A stretch of 64,000 bases of DNA from Kitasatospora albolonga. Its GTDB lineage: Bacteria > Actinomycetota > Actinomycetes > Streptomycetales > Streptomycetaceae. The notes beneath the pieces were generated by a model. It had not been told where the DNA came from and searched no databases. It was given only the letters and a program-made list of their open reading frames with translations. Location of the stretch: the NCBI GenBank assembly GCA_002082585.1, contig CP020563.1, positions 6,566,001 through 6,630,000 of the forward strand, given 5' to 3'. Numbering within the stretch: the first letter of the stretch is position 1; every line of letters begins with the position of its first letter. Positions 41,788 to 51,371 of the stretch are shown piece after piece. Made by a program: the position numbers and the translations under genes.

Positions 41788-43472
41788 CCCCGGTGAACCG
41801 CGTCCCGGACGACCACGACGAACCGGCGCTCCTGCGCGACCAGTTCCGCCAGCTCCTGCGCTACCGGGCGCTGCTGGCGCTCGGCGTCGTCATCGGCCTC
41901 CTCGGCGGCGGCTTCCTCGCGCTCAGCGGCGAGGACACCTACACCTCCACCGGTGAGGTGCTCGTCCGCTCCGCCATCTCCGATCCCTTCGCCAGCGGGG
42001 CCACCGCCGACAAGGGCATCAACATCGGCTCCGAGCGCCAGACCGCCGTCAGCGACACCGTCGGCACCCTCGCTGCCGCCACCCTCCTCAAGGCGGGCGA
42101 CGACGTCACCGCCCGCGACCTCCTCGCCGGGCTCCAGGTCACCAACCCGCCCAACACCCTCACCCTCCGCTTCGCCTACACCGGCGCCACCCCCGAGCAG
42201 TCCCGGGCCCGCGCCGAAGCCTTGGCCAACGCCTATCTGACCCACCGCAAGGCGCGCACCGAGGACAGCATCAAGAACATGTCCGACGGCTACCGGGCCC
42301 AGCTCGACCCGCTGGAGGAGAAGCGCGACCTGCTGGAGAAGCAGATCGGCGTGGGCGCGGACAACGACGTCACCAGCGCCCGCGCCAACATCATCGTCTC
42401 CATCTCCGAGCTGAGCCGGAAGATCTCCGAGCTCAAGGCCCTGGACACCACCCCCGGCTACCTCAACAAGAAGCCCGTCGCCCCCACCTCGCCCACCGGC
42501 CCCGGCCTGCCCCTGCTGCTCGGCCTCGGCGGGGTCGTCGGCCTCGCGCTCGGCCTGCTGCTCTCCTGGGTGCGGCTCGTCTTCGACCCCGCCGTACGCT
42601 CCACCCGCGAGCTGGTCCGCTCCCTCGGCGCCCCGCTGCTCGGCACCCTGCCCCGCGAACGCGCCGCCGCCACGGGCGTGCTCGCCATCGGCCGCAGCGG
42701 CTCCCGGCTCGCCGAGGAGTACCGGGCGGTCGCCTTCCGGCTCGCCTACGACCCCTCGTTCGCCGAGAGCCGCCGCCTGCTGGTCACCGCCCCGCGCGGC
42801 GACAACGCCGAAGCGGCCGCCGCCGCGGCCAACCTGGCCGCCGCCTTCGCCGAGATGGGCCGGGACGTCCTCCTCGTCGAGGCCGATCTCCGTACGCCCT
42901 CCCTCGCCCGGGCCCTGGGCTCCGCCGCGCACGAGGTCCGCCCGCCGCGCTGGGCGGCGGAGGAGGGCGACGGCAGCTGGCCCACCGGAGGCCGCTCCAA
43001 CGTCGACGTCCCCGGCTCCGGCGCCTTCGCCCTGATCCCCGGCACCACCGTCGACAACGTCCCGCGCGCCCTCACCTCCACCCCGGTCGGCCGCATCGTC
43101 GCCGAGGCCGACCGGCCCGGCAGCGTCGTCATCGTCCTCGCCCCGCCCGTCCTCTCCTACGCGGACGCGGTCGCCCTGGTCGACCGGGTGGAGGGCGTCA
43201 TGATCGTCTGCGACCCGCGCGAGGTCCACCGCAGCGACCTGGAGCGCATCCGCGAGATCATCGGCGCCTCCGGCGGCTCCGTCCTCGGCGCCCTGCTCCA
43301 CCCGGGCCGGCGGCGGCTGCTCCGGCCGGAGCGCCGGACGAAGTCCGCCCGCCGCCGGGGCGGGAGCGGCGGCCCCACCCCCGCCGCCGAGCCGGACACA
43401 CCCGAGACCACCGGAGACCCCACCGAGACCCTCGGCCTGCGTTCCTTGACGCTTCCGGCGGCGCGGCGGTGA
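41784..43472 (+). CDS. Wzz/BY-kinase-like polysaccharide chain-length protein with degenerate ATP site
   Basis: This 562-residue protein is built like a bacterial tyrosine kinase. Membrane helix 1 is at about 28-48, an extracytoplasmic Wzz domain with coiled segments at 155-225, helix 2 at about 240-263, and a C-terminal cytoplasmic ATPase-like domain (330-520). Walker A' is preserved (VLLVEADLRTP near 362-372). The Walker A site reads TAPRGDNAEAAAAAANLA and contains no lysine or Ser/Thr pair where GEGKST is expected, so ATP hydrolysis is doubtful. The tail is basic and lacks the tyrosine cluster of true BY-kinases. It probably sets chain length without kinase activity. Confidence 0.85.
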   Translation: MTPVNRVPDDHDEPALLRDQFRQLLRYRALLALGVVIGLLGGGFLALSGEDTYTSTGEVLVRSAISDPFASGATADKGINIGSERQTAVSDTVGTLAAATLLKAGDDVTARDLLAGLQVTNPPNTLTLRFAYTGATPEQSRARAEALANAYLTHRKARTEDSIKNMSDGYRAQLDPLEEKRDLLEKQIGVGADNDVTSARANIIVSISELSRKISELKALDTTPGYLNKKPVAPTSPTGPGLPLLLGLGGVVGLALGLLLSWVRLVFDPAVRSTRELVRSLGAPLLGTLPRERAAATGVLAIGRSGSRLAEEYRAVAFRLAYDPSFAESRRLLVTAPRGDNAEAAAAAANLAAAFAEMGRDVLLVEADLRTPSLARALGSAAHEVRPPRWAAEEGDGSWPTGGRSNVDVPGSGAFALIPGTTVDNVPRALTSTPVGRIVAEADRPGSVVIVLAPPVLSYADAVALVDRVEGVMIVCDPREVHRSDLERIREIIGASGGSVLGALLHPGRRRLLRPERRTKSARRRGGSGGPTPAAEPDTPETTGDPTETLGLRSLTLPAARR

Positions 43473-44713
43473 GAGCCCGCACGGCCGTCCTCTGCTCGGT
43501 CGCCGACCAGGGCGTGGCGGCGCTCACCAACATCCTGGTGCTGGTGGCCGCCGCCCGGCTCTCCACCCTGGCCGACTTCGCCCGCTTCTCCGCGGTCTAC
43601 CTGGTCTTCACGGTGCTGCTGGGCGTCTCGGGCGCGTACACCGGGCAGCCGCTGGTCCTCAAGCGCGGCGGCGGCGCGGAGACCCGGGGCGCCTGCCGCT
43701 CGGCCGTCGCGTTCACCGTGTCGGCCGCCGCCGTGCTCGGCGCGCTCCTGGCCGCCGTCTGCTTCCTGATCCCCGGGGACACCGCCCGGGCCCTGCTGAT
43801 GCTCGGCCTCGTCCTGCCGGTGGTGCTCGGCCAGGACGCCGTACGGTACGCCTTCTCTACCCTCCAGCAGCCCCATCTCGCCCTGTTCTCGGACCTGTTG
43901 CGGCTGGCCTGCGTCCTCGGCGCGCTCGGCACCCAGGCGTACGGGGTCTCACCCGCCCGCCTGATCGCGCTCTGGGGCCTCTCCGCCCTGCCCGCGCTCC
44001 TGCTCTCCGCCGCCCTGCTCCACCGCGCCACCGCCGGGACCCCGCTCCTGCTGCGGCCCCTGCTCCGGCGCGGCCACCTCGGGCGGCGCTTCACCGTCGA
44101 GTTCGGCGTGGGCAACGCCACCAGCCAGCTCTCCGTCCTCGGCCTCGGCGCCGTCGGCAACCCGCTCCTGGTCGGCGCCCTGCGCGGGGCCACCACCCTG
44201 TTCGGCCCGCTGAACGTGCTGTTCACCTCCGCCACCTCCTTCGGCCCCCCGCTGCTGGGCCGGATCGCCGACGAACGGAGCCGGGTACGGGCCACCGCCG
44301 CGCTCGCCGCCGTACTCGCCACCACGGCAGGGCTCTGGGCCACCGTCCTGGCCCTCCTCCCCGACCGCGCCGGGCGCCAGCTCCTGGGCGACACCTGGCC
44401 GGTGGCCGCCGCCCTGCTGCCCGCCACCGGCAGCCAGTACGCGGCGATGGCCGTCAGCACCTGCGGGCTGCTCGCCCTGCGGATGCTCGACCCGCGCACC
44501 ACGCTCGCCATCCAGGTCGTCTTCTCGCTCACCGCCGTGGCGTTGCTCGCGGGCGGTTACGCCGTCGGGGGCGTCCTGGGAGCCGCCTGGGGGCTCTTCC
44601 TCGGCTCGCTCTGCAAGGCCGCCGCCACCTGGATCAGGGTGGCCCGGCTGCGCCGCCGCGGACCCGGACCGGAGAGGGCCGTCAGCGCCGACGCGCTGCC
44701 CGCCGCTCCCTGA
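43469..44713 (+). CDS. Polysaccharide flippase (Wzx/MATE-type membrane protein)
   Basis: This 414-residue multi-helix membrane protein, about 12 segments, resembles MOP-superfamily lipid-linked oligosaccharide flippases. Signs are the head RTAVLCSVADQGVAALTNILVLVAAARLSTLADFARFS, FEFGVGNATSQLSVLGLGAVGNPLLVGALRG and a repeat-like arrangement of helices. It overlaps the BY-kinase-like gene by 4 bp and ends tail-to-tail with the polymerase gene (32 bp overlap). It would move the undecaprenyl-linked repeat unit to the outer face. Sequence similarity in this superfamily is low, so the exact cargo is inferred. Confidence 0.78.
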   Translation: MRARTAVLCSVADQGVAALTNILVLVAAARLSTLADFARFSAVYLVFTVLLGVSGAYTGQPLVLKRGGGAETRGACRSAVAFTVSAAAVLGALLAAVCFLIPGDTARALLMLGLVLPVVLGQDAVRYAFSTLQQPHLALFSDLLRLACVLGALGTQAYGVSPARLIALWGLSALPALLLSAALLHRATAGTPLLLRPLLRRGHLGRRFTVEFGVGNATSQLSVLGLGAVGNPLLVGALRGATTLFGPLNVLFTSATSFGPPLLGRIADERSRVRATAALAAVLATTAGLWATVLALLPDRAGRQLLGDTWPVAAALLPATGSQYAAMAVSTCGLLALRMLDPRTTLAIQVVFSLTAVALLAGGYAVGGVLGAAWGLFLGSLCKAAATWIRVARLRRRGPGPERAVSADALPAAP

Positions 44714-46223
44714 ACGTACTGATCGCCAGCAGACAGAGCGCCGCGATGGCCAGCTTCCCCGCCGCCTGGAGCAGCGGGCCGCGCAGCAGGATGAAGGTGT
44801 ACCCGGCGATCAGTGGCGCCGCGATGGCCAGCACGCTCCCGGGGCCGGGCCCCGCCCGGGTGACGGCCAGCGCGTACCGGCGGTCGGTACGGGCCGCCGC
44901 GTAGCCGATCAGCGCGAGCCCGCCGATCACCCCGGACACACCGAAGTCGACCCAGAACTCCGTCCACAGCGGGGCCGACAGATTGGTCATCCGCAGCCCC
45001 ATCCACTGCCCGACCCGGACCCCGGTGTCCTCCGGCTTCCCGCTCCACACCGCGCGCGGCACGAAGAACAGCGCGGAGCCCGCCAGTTGGCGGCCGTAGG
45101 TATGGCCCCGGGTGTCCACCCACGAGATGGTGTTGGCGAACATCACCATCTGGTCGTAGTCCTTGGTCACCAGCGGATCGAAGACCGAGGCCGACTGCGC
45201 GGGCCGCTGCGCCGCGTCGTCGTACCGGAACTTGTCCGCGTACGGGAACACCACCAGCGCCCCCACCACCCCCGCGGTCAGCACCGTGCGGTAGATCGCC
45301 GCACTGCTCGGGAACGCGGTGAACACGAACGCCATCAGCACCGTCAGGAACCAGTAACGGGCGTTGGAGATCGGGTTGTTCACCACCAGGTTCAGCGCGA
45401 TCAGCGCCACCCACACCAGCACCGTCGACGGGGTGCGCCGGGCCCGGTAGGAGGTCGCCAGGCGGCGGGTGTAGAACAGCAGCGCCAGCAGCGCCGGGAC
45501 CTGGCCGAACCCCTTGATGAAGGCCGAGCCCACATTGGACCCCTCCGTGACCACCCCGCTCGCCGCGACGGTCTCGTTGATCTCCTGGCGGCTGGTGAAG
45601 AAGACCGCGGGCCCGCCCAGCTTCAGCACATAGAACGCGCTCGCCAGGAACGCCAGCGCCACCAGCAGCCGCAGCCGCACCGGATGCGCCACGGCGGGCC
45701 CGCCGCCCGAGCCCCGCGCGGAGGGCGTACGGCGCCGCAGCGGCCGGCGCGAGGCCAGCAGCGCCCCCAGGTCGAAGGCCGCACACCCCACCAGGACCAT
45801 CGCGGTCGCCGTGATCAGATCCTGGCGCGGCCCCACCATCGGCGTCGGCGTCTGCCCGATCACCACCTGGGCGAACGGGGCCACGCCCATCGCGATGTAC
45901 ACGAACATCCAGAAGACGCCCTGGAGCAGCCGCCGCCGGGTGGAGAGGATCATCGTCGCGAGCCGGGCCCCCGCATAGCAGGTCAGGACCAGCTGGAGCC
46001 AGTACCCGGTGTCCCGGACGCCGTTGCCGGGTTGCCCGGCGATCACCGCGGGCAGGAAGCAGACCAGACCCAGGATGAGCGGCACCGACAGCGCCCGCGA
46101 CAGCATCGACCAGGCGATCGGCCGCTCGGGCGGCTCCGGAGGGGTGCCCCGGGCCCCGGACCACTCCACGGGCGCGACCCCGTCGGCGGTCTTCTCCTGC
46201 GCCGACGTGTGCACCGACGTCAT
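44682..46223 (-). CDS. Wzy-like polysaccharide polymerase/ligase membrane protein
   Basis: This 513-residue membrane protein has about 11-12 helices and a large extracytoplasmic loop (about 285-390: FPYADKFRYDDAAQRPAQSASVFDPLVTKDYDQMV, SWVDTRGHTYGRQLAGSALFFVPRAVW). The loop ends in a short GLRMTNLSAPLWTEFWVDFGVSGVIGGL region that resembles O-antigen polymerases. A charged hydrophilic head of about 45 residues comes first. It should polymerise repeat units delivered by the flippase opposite. It starts at ATG 46223 and overlaps the flippase tail by 32 bp. The family is recognised by topology and loops rather than a catalytic motif. Confidence 0.75.
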   Translation of the reverse strand: MTSVHTSAQEKTADGVAPVEWSGARGTPPEPPERPIAWSMLSRALSVPLILGLVCFLPAVIAGQPGNGVRDTGYWLQLVLTCYAGARLATMILSTRRRLLQGVFWMFVYIAMGVAPFAQVVIGQTPTPMVGPRQDLITATAMVLVGCAAFDLGALLASRRPLRRRTPSARGSGGGPAVAHPVRLRLLVALAFLASAFYVLKLGGPAVFFTSRQEINETVAASGVVTEGSNVGSAFIKGFGQVPALLALLFYTRRLATSYRARRTPSTVLVWVALIALNLVVNNPISNARYWFLTVLMAFVFTAFPSSAAIYRTVLTAGVVGALVVFPYADKFRYDDAAQRPAQSASVFDPLVTKDYDQMVMFANTISWVDTRGHTYGRQLAGSALFFVPRAVWSGKPEDTGVRVGQWMGLRMTNLSAPLWTEFWVDFGVSGVIGGLALIGYAAARTDRRYALAVTRAGPGPGSVLAIAAPLIAGYTFILLRGPLLQAAGKLAIAALCLLAISTFRERRAARRR

Positions 46224-46333
46224 GCGCCCCCCCCCGGGATCAGTGAACCGCTGAACACTCTAACGAATCAGCCCACTTGAGGGGGGCCGATGACTACCCT
46301 GTGAACAAGCGGCCGCAGTCGAGGGGAACTCTG

Positions 46334-47497
46334 GTGAAAATCCTGCACGTTGTCACGCTCCACACTCCGGACCACGCCTTCGGCGGTCCGACCCGGGTGG
46401 CGCTCAACCTGTCCAAGGTGCAGCGGGCGGCCGGGGACGACGCCCGGATCATGGCCCTCGGCGACGGCTTCCCCGACGGCGAACTGCCCAGCCATGTCGA
46501 GGGAGTTCCCGTCCACCTCTTCCAGGCCCGGCATGTGCTCCCCATGTTCGAGGTCAGCGGGATCACCTCCGCCGCCCTGCTGCGCACCGCCCGCCGCATG
46601 ATGCGCGGCGCCGACCTCGTCCATGTCCATCTGATGCGCGACCTGGTGACCCTGCCCGCGGCGCTGCTCGCCCTCGCGACCCGTACGCCCCTGGTCGTCC
46701 AGACCCACGGCATGATCGACCCGACGGAGAAGAGGGTCGCCCAGCTCACCGACCTCCTCGGGGTCCGCAAGGTGCTGCGCGAGGCGGACGCCGTCCTGCA
46801 TCTGACCGAGATGGAGCGGCTCGATGTGAACGCCGTCGCCGCCCCCGTCCCGCTCACCCGCACCGTACGGCTGGTCAACGGCGTCCGCCCGCAGGAGCGC
46901 AAGCCCGCCCGCGAGCCCGGCAGGCCGCCCACGGTGCTCTACCTCGCCCGCGTCCAGGAGCGCAAGCGGCCCGAGGACTTCGTCTCCGCGATGCCGCACG
47001 TCCTCGCCCGCCACCCGGACGCCCGTTTCGTCCTGGCTGGACCGGACACCGGGGCGCTGGCGGGCACCCTCGCGCTCGCCCGGAAGCTGGGCGTCATGGA
47101 CTCCCTGGACCACCGGGGCCCGCTGGAGCACGACGAGGTGCTCGCCGCCGGGCGCGAGGCCGATGTGTATGTGCTGCCCGCGATCGAGGAGCCGTTCCCG
47201 GTCTCGGTCCTGGAGGCGATGTCGGTGGGCACCCCCGTCGTCATCACCCGCACCTGCGGGCAGGGCCCCGATGTGGCGGAGGCCGGGGCGGGCCGGGTCA
47301 TCGACAGCCGGGTCGGCGAGGACGCGGCCAACGCCCGCAAGGTCGCCGACGCGATCCTGGAGCTGCTGGAGCCGGAGGCTGCCGAGCAGGCGGGCAAGGC
47401 CGCCTGGGAGCTGGTCAACGAGCGGTTCACCATCGACGCCGTCACCGCCACCCTCCGGCGGACCTACGAGGACGTGGTCCGCCGGAGGCGAGGGTGA
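46334..47497 (+). CDS. Glycosyltransferase family 4
   Basis: This 387-residue GT-B retaining glycosyltransferase has an N-terminal domain (VKILHVVTLHTPDHAFGGPTRVALNL; VHVHLMRDLVTLP; VVQTHGMIDPTEKR) and the C-terminal nucleotide-sugar domain with PTVLYLARVQERKRPEDFVSAM, FVLAGPDTGAL and the EEPFPVSVLEAMSVGTPVVIT motif whose glutamates bind the donor. GTG 46334 has GAGGGGAAC upstream; earlier starts would add residues not seen in the family. It is flanked by two minus-strand genes and faces the GT2 gene tail to tail, with its stop 13 bases from that gene's stop. Donor unknown. Confidence 0.88.
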   Translation: MKILHVVTLHTPDHAFGGPTRVALNLSKVQRAAGDDARIMALGDGFPDGELPSHVEGVPVHLFQARHVLPMFEVSGITSAALLRTARRMMRGADLVHVHLMRDLVTLPAALLALATRTPLVVQTHGMIDPTEKRVAQLTDLLGVRKVLREADAVLHLTEMERLDVNAVAAPVPLTRTVRLVNGVRPQERKPAREPGRPPTVLYLARVQERKRPEDFVSAMPHVLARHPDARFVLAGPDTGALAGTLALARKLGVMDSLDHRGPLEHDEVLAAGREADVYVLPAIEEPFPVSVLEAMSVGTPVVITRTCGQGPDVAEAGAGRVIDSRVGEDAANARKVADAILELLEPEAAEQAGKAAWELVNERFTIDAVTATLRRTYEDVVRRRRG

Positions 47498-47510
47498 GCG
47501 GTAAGGCTCG

Positions 47511-48350
47511 TCAACGTACGGGCTTCTCGCGGGACTTGAGCGCGATCTGCCAGCGGTAGAAGCTCATCGCCAGCGCGAAGTCGAACCCGGCGCGGCCGTC
47601 CAGGAAGCCCCGCCGGTAGAGGTACATATAGGCGAAGGACACCACCGGCTTGAACGGCGCCTTGTGGAACAACTGCCCCTGGCGCGACTTGACCTGACGC
47701 ACCTGCTCCTTCACCTCGGGGTGCTGTTCCAGCCATGCCTCCCAGTCCGAGTAGCGGTTGTGCCGCTCGAACCAGGCGGTCACCGGGTCGAGGTCCTGGT
47801 GCTCGATGGAGTTCTTCAGCGTCCCCACGCTCGCCGCGACCGGCTGGTAGTGGCCCTCCACCTCCCCGATGCCCGGCGCGTCCAGGTCCCCGACCTCCGG
47901 GTAGAAGGAGCGGGTCCGGTCGGTCAACGACCGCTTGCGGATGGTGTATCCGTGCCGCAGCCGCTTCCCCGAGAACCAGTACCCGAGCGGGATGTCGTAC
48001 GCGGCGGGCTTCGGCGCGGAGGGATCGCGGAAGGTCTCCCGCAGCTCGGCCAGCAGCCCGGGGCTCAGCCGCTCGTCGCCGTCGAGCAGCAGAATCCAGT
48101 CCAGATCGGTGCGGACGTTCTCCAGGCACCACTGCTTCTTCCGGGGGTGGCCCCCGTCCCAGGTGTACGTGACCACCTCGGCCCCGCACTCCTCGGCGAT
48201 CTTCACGGTGTCGTCGGTGCTGTGGGAGTCCACCACGACGACCGCCTCGAAGTGCCCGAGCACCGACTTCACCGCCTCGGCGATGTTCAGGCCCTCGTTC
48301 TTCGTGGGGATCGCCACGGCTATGGGCAGTTTCGTCTTTCCTGCGGTCAT
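47511..48350 (-). CDS. Glycosyltransferase family 2
   Basis: This 279-residue GT-A transferase has PIAVAIPTKNEGLNIAEAVKSVL, VVVVDSHSTDDTVKIAEECGAEVV, the metal-binding DWILLLDGDERLSP (DxD-like) and HQDLDPVTAWFERHNRYSDWE near the C-terminus. It resembles the KdtX/LgtF-type small glycosyltransferases involved in envelope glycan synthesis. Start ATG 48350 overlaps the lipoprotein stop by ATGA, so they share an operon. Upstream codons of the open frame are shadow. Confidence 0.87.
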   Translation of the reverse strand: MTAGKTKLPIAVAIPTKNEGLNIAEAVKSVLGHFEAVVVVDSHSTDDTVKIAEECGAEVVTYTWDGGHPRKKQWCLENVRTDLDWILLLDGDERLSPGLLAELRETFRDPSAPKPAAYDIPLGYWFSGKRLRHGYTIRKRSLTDRTRSFYPEVGDLDAPGIGEVEGHYQPVAASVGTLKNSIEHQDLDPVTAWFERHNRYSDWEAWLEQHPEVKEQVRQVKSRQGQLFHKAPFKPVVSFAYMYLYRRGFLDGRAGFDFALAMSFYRWQIALKSREKPVR

Positions 48351-49105
48351 CCCTTGGCTCCTTCGGCCAGCCAGGCGTAGCAGCCTGTGGAGGTGAACGT
48401 GCGCGCGGACTTCGGAAGGGTGATCGTGCGCGACTTCCCGGTGTCGGAGGTGCCGGAGGCCAGCTCTTTCCCGCCCGCGCCCTCGATCTGCCACGAGCAG
48501 TTCGTGCTGGGGGAGGCGGAGCGGTAGACGCCCGGCCGCAGCGTCTTCCCGGTGTGGGTGCCGTCCGGATAGGCGTACGCGGCCTCGTCGACCAGGTCCT
48601 GGTGTTCGGGGCAGAGCCCCGCCACCGCGGCCGGTGCGTCGGAGATGTCCTCGGCCGCGATGGCGCCCACGGCGGTGTCCCGGTCGGCCTTGACCAGATA
48701 GCGCAGCTTGTCGCAGGTCTCCTGCCCGGTCTGGAGCACGGCGGCCGGGTCCATGCCCTGGGGCACGCGGTCCTTCAGGTACTCCTTCTGCTTCTTGGTG
48801 AAGCTGCCGGTGGCGGGGGTGAGTTGGTCGGTGGGTGTCTTGGGGCCCTCGGCGGTCGCGGCCGGAGCGGACGGTCCGCTGACGGCCGGCTCCTCGGTGG
48901 CGGGCGCCGTGGGCGCTTCGGGCGTCGTGGGTGCGGTGGGCGTGGCGGCCGCCTCGGTCGACGGGCCGGGGACGGAGGGCCCGGAGGCCGCGGGGCGCTG
49001 GGCGCCCGCGGCCTCCGGGTCGTTCCCGTCCGCGGACGAGCCGCAGGCGGCCAGCGCCGCCACCGTCAGGACGACGGCGGCGCGGGCCAGGAACGGGTAC
49101 CTCAT
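48347..49105 (-). CDS. Secreted lipoprotein of unknown function
   Basis: This 252-residue protein has an N-terminal lipoprotein signal with lipobox LAAC (Cys21), then a Pro/Thr/Ala/Glu-rich stretch to about residue 95 that would span the wall, then a small folded part with KKQKEYLKDRVPQGMDPAAVLQTGQETCDKLRYLVKADRD and a C-terminal GVYRSASPSTNCSWQIEG domain (two possible disulfides). The last part resembles small beta-rich domains found in Streptomyces lipoproteins, without known function. It lies 4 bases after the LamG protein gene and overlaps the GT2 gene, which suggests a role in surface-glycan assembly. Confidence 0.75.
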   Translation of the reverse strand: MRYPFLARAAVVLTVAALAACGSSADGNDPEAAGAQRPAASGPSVPGPSTEAAATPTAPTTPEAPTAPATEEPAVSGPSAPAATAEGPKTPTDQLTPATGSFTKKQKEYLKDRVPQGMDPAAVLQTGQETCDKLRYLVKADRDTAVGAIAAEDISDAPAAVAGLCPEHQDLVDEAAYAYPDGTHTGKTLRPGVYRSASPSTNCSWQIEGAGGKELASGTSDTGKSRTITLPKSARTFTSTGCYAWLAEGAKG

Positions 49106-49109
49106 CGGA

Positions 49110-51371
49110 TCAGCTGTTCCTCAGGGCGTAGTGCGCGCTGACCTGGGAAGCGGTCAGCGCGGTCGGGTAGACGGCGGTCTCGTCGATCTCTCCGGCGAAG
49201 AAGTTGCTCGTCGGACGGTTCGGCCAGCCGGAGAGGTTGTCCCCGCCGACCCGCCAGTACCCCGGGGTGCTCTCGCTGCTGGAGTACAGGATGTTCGAGG
49301 CGCGCAACTGGCCGTCGACGTAGAGCGACATGCCCTGGCCCAGCGGGCCCAGGGTGGCGACGACGTGGTGCCACTGGCCGTCGTTGTAGGCGGCCGAGGT
49401 GGTCACCGTCCGGGCGGAGCCGCTGTGGACGCCGAACACGAGACGTCCGTCGTTGCGCATGTAGATGTGCTTGTCGTGGCGGGTGCTGTTCTGCTGCGTC
49501 AGGTTCCCGAAGCCGATGATCTTCCCGCCGCGGGTGGTGGTGGTCTTGATCCAGGTCTCCAGGGTGAACCTGCTCGGTGCGGGGTGCAGCCGGTTGCTGT
49601 AGGCGTACTGGTTGGTCCCGTTGAACCCGATCGCGGTGGACGGTCCGGCGACGGCCGCCGGGGTCTGCCGGTAGGAGGGGGCGTTGCGCAGGAAACCGTT
49701 GTTGAGGTTGTCGCTGCTGTCGTGGGCGAAGGTGGAGGTGCCCTCGTCGTACCGCCAGTAGAGCGAGGCCCCGTCCGCCCTGACCCGGGCCGGGTACGCC
49801 TGGGTGGTGGTCGCCACGGTGGCGGACTGGGCGGGGGACCGGTTGCTGGTGTTGGTGCCGTCGCTCGCGGTGATCCGGTAGGAGTAGGTCTGGCCCGGTA
49901 CGACGTCGGTGTCGGTCCACTTCAGCTGCGGCCGGTTCCAGAAGACGGAGTAGCCGGTCGTGGTGTGGACGGGGGTGTTCGAGCCGTCCTTGTAGATCCG
50001 GTAGGTCAGCTCCCCGTCGTCGGTGTCGAAGCTGGTCTGCCAGTTGACGTCGATCTGCCCCGGGGTCAGCGTGGACAGGCTGACGTTGGGCACCCACGGC
50101 GCCCCGGTGTCCGGGCCGTCCGCGAACCGGGTCAGCCCCTGCTGGGGGGAGCTGTTGACGGTGGTGAACTCGCCGCCCACCCACAGGTAGTGGCGGTCGC
50201 CCTTGCCGGTCTGGGCCATGACACGCGGGCCGACCGGCTCGCCGATGCCGTCATTGGTGTCCGGGAACCACGGCAGCAGCGTCGGGTCGTCGACCGACTG
50301 GGCCAGCAGGTGCTTGCGCGGCTGGTCCGGGAAGGCGCCCATGGAGGCGCAGTCGTGGGCGTGGCTGCCGCTGTAGAGCACCCCGGAGTAGACCGCCACG
50401 GCCTGGGTGGCGCCCAGGCAGGTGTCGCGCCACCGCTGCTCGAAGTTGCTCAGGTTGAGGGCGATGCGGCCGTCGAACACCCCGCCGCCGGTGCCCTCGT
50501 TGGCGGTGTAGAACCCGGTGGCGTCGGTGGTGATGTCCATCACCGTGGAGTTGTTGTGGATGAACCCCGGGTAGGACTTGGTGAGTTGGCCGGTGGTGGC
50601 GTTGACCACGGCCAGGGCGTGGGTGTTGGTGCCGTTGATCCGGAAGAAGTCACCGCCGAGCAGCACGTTCTGTCCGTCCGGGGTGACCTCCACCGCCCGG
50701 CCCACCTCGTCGGCGTTGGCGGTGAACGGCAGCAGGGAGGCCCCGGCGGTGGTGACCGCCGCGAACCGGGTCCGGCTCTGTCCGCCGACGCTGTTGAAGT
50801 CCCCGCCCAGATAGACCGTGTCGGACGTGACGGCGAGCGCCCGCACGGTGGCCGAGACAGCGATCTTGAAGTCGTTGCGGACGGTGCAGGTCGCGGTGTC
50901 GATCGCCGCGATGTTGCTGACCCCGATCCCGTTCACCGCCCCGAACTGGCCGCCCGCGTACAGCGTTTCCCCGTCGGGGGAGAGCGCCAGCGACCGTACG
51001 GTGGCGGTCCCCGAGGAGATGGTGAACGACAGCGAGCAGTCGGTGGGTGCCCCGGTCGCCGCGTCGAACGCGGCGAAGTTCACCGCGGGCTGTTCACTCG
51101 TGCCGGGTGCGGCCTTGGGGGGCCGCAGGGTGGAGAAGGTGCCGCCCGCGTAGACGACACCGTCGCCGGCCGCCATCGCCCAGACGATGCCGTTGGTCTG
51201 CCAGGTGGAGAGGTCGTCCGCGGTGAGGGCCACCGGATGCGTCAGCGCCGCTGCCGGGGAGGCGCCGACGGCGGTCGCGGAGAGGGCTCCGGCGAGCAGG
51301 CCGAGAGCGGCGGCGACGGCCCGTACACGGCCCCGCCTTCCGGTTCTCTGCCCCGTACTTCCGTTCATCAT
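49110..51371 (-). CDS. Secreted beta-propeller/Fn3/LamG protein
   Basis: This 753-residue secreted protein has a signal peptide (1-43, ending AAAL). An N-terminal beta-propeller-like region (about 45-420) has repeated VYAGG(T/Q/D)F, YLGGDF and LLGGDF strands and repeated -F-TVN-G-S motifs. It then has a fibronectin III-like domain (about 430-525) and a C-terminal LamG/concanavalin-like domain (about 535-750: LYWRYDEG, ETWIKTT, DGQWHHVVATLG, SLYVDGQ, GEIDETAVYP). There is no membrane anchor. It is a tandem paralogue of the 931-residue protein upstream and overlaps it by 4 bp. It may bind the polysaccharide made by the locus, but its activity is not known. Confidence 0.87.
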   Translation of the reverse strand: MMNGSTGQRTGRRGRVRAVAAALGLLAGALSATAVGASPAAALTHPVALTADDLSTWQTNGIVWAMAAGDGVVYAGGTFSTLRPPKAAPGTSEQPAVNFAAFDAATGAPTDCSLSFTISSGTATVRSLALSPDGETLYAGGQFGAVNGIGVSNIAAIDTATCTVRNDFKIAVSATVRALAVTSDTVYLGGDFNSVGGQSRTRFAAVTTAGASLLPFTANADEVGRAVEVTPDGQNVLLGGDFFRINGTNTHALAVVNATTGQLTKSYPGFIHNNSTVMDITTDATGFYTANEGTGGGVFDGRIALNLSNFEQRWRDTCLGATQAVAVYSGVLYSGSHAHDCASMGAFPDQPRKHLLAQSVDDPTLLPWFPDTNDGIGEPVGPRVMAQTGKGDRHYLWVGGEFTTVNSSPQQGLTRFADGPDTGAPWVPNVSLSTLTPGQIDVNWQTSFDTDDGELTYRIYKDGSNTPVHTTTGYSVFWNRPQLKWTDTDVVPGQTYSYRITASDGTNTSNRSPAQSATVATTTQAYPARVRADGASLYWRYDEGTSTFAHDSSDNLNNGFLRNAPSYRQTPAAVAGPSTAIGFNGTNQYAYSNRLHPAPSRFTLETWIKTTTTRGGKIIGFGNLTQQNSTRHDKHIYMRNDGRLVFGVHSGSARTVTTSAAYNDGQWHHVVATLGPLGQGMSLYVDGQLRASNILYSSSESTPGYWRVGGDNLSGWPNRPTSNFFAGEIDETAVYPTALTASQVSAHYALRNS

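Noticed and set aside
41784..43472. Chromosome-partition ParA-type ATPase
   Set aside because: The two membrane helices, Wzz domain and neighbours fit a polysaccharide co-polymerase; the Walker A loop is also degenerate.
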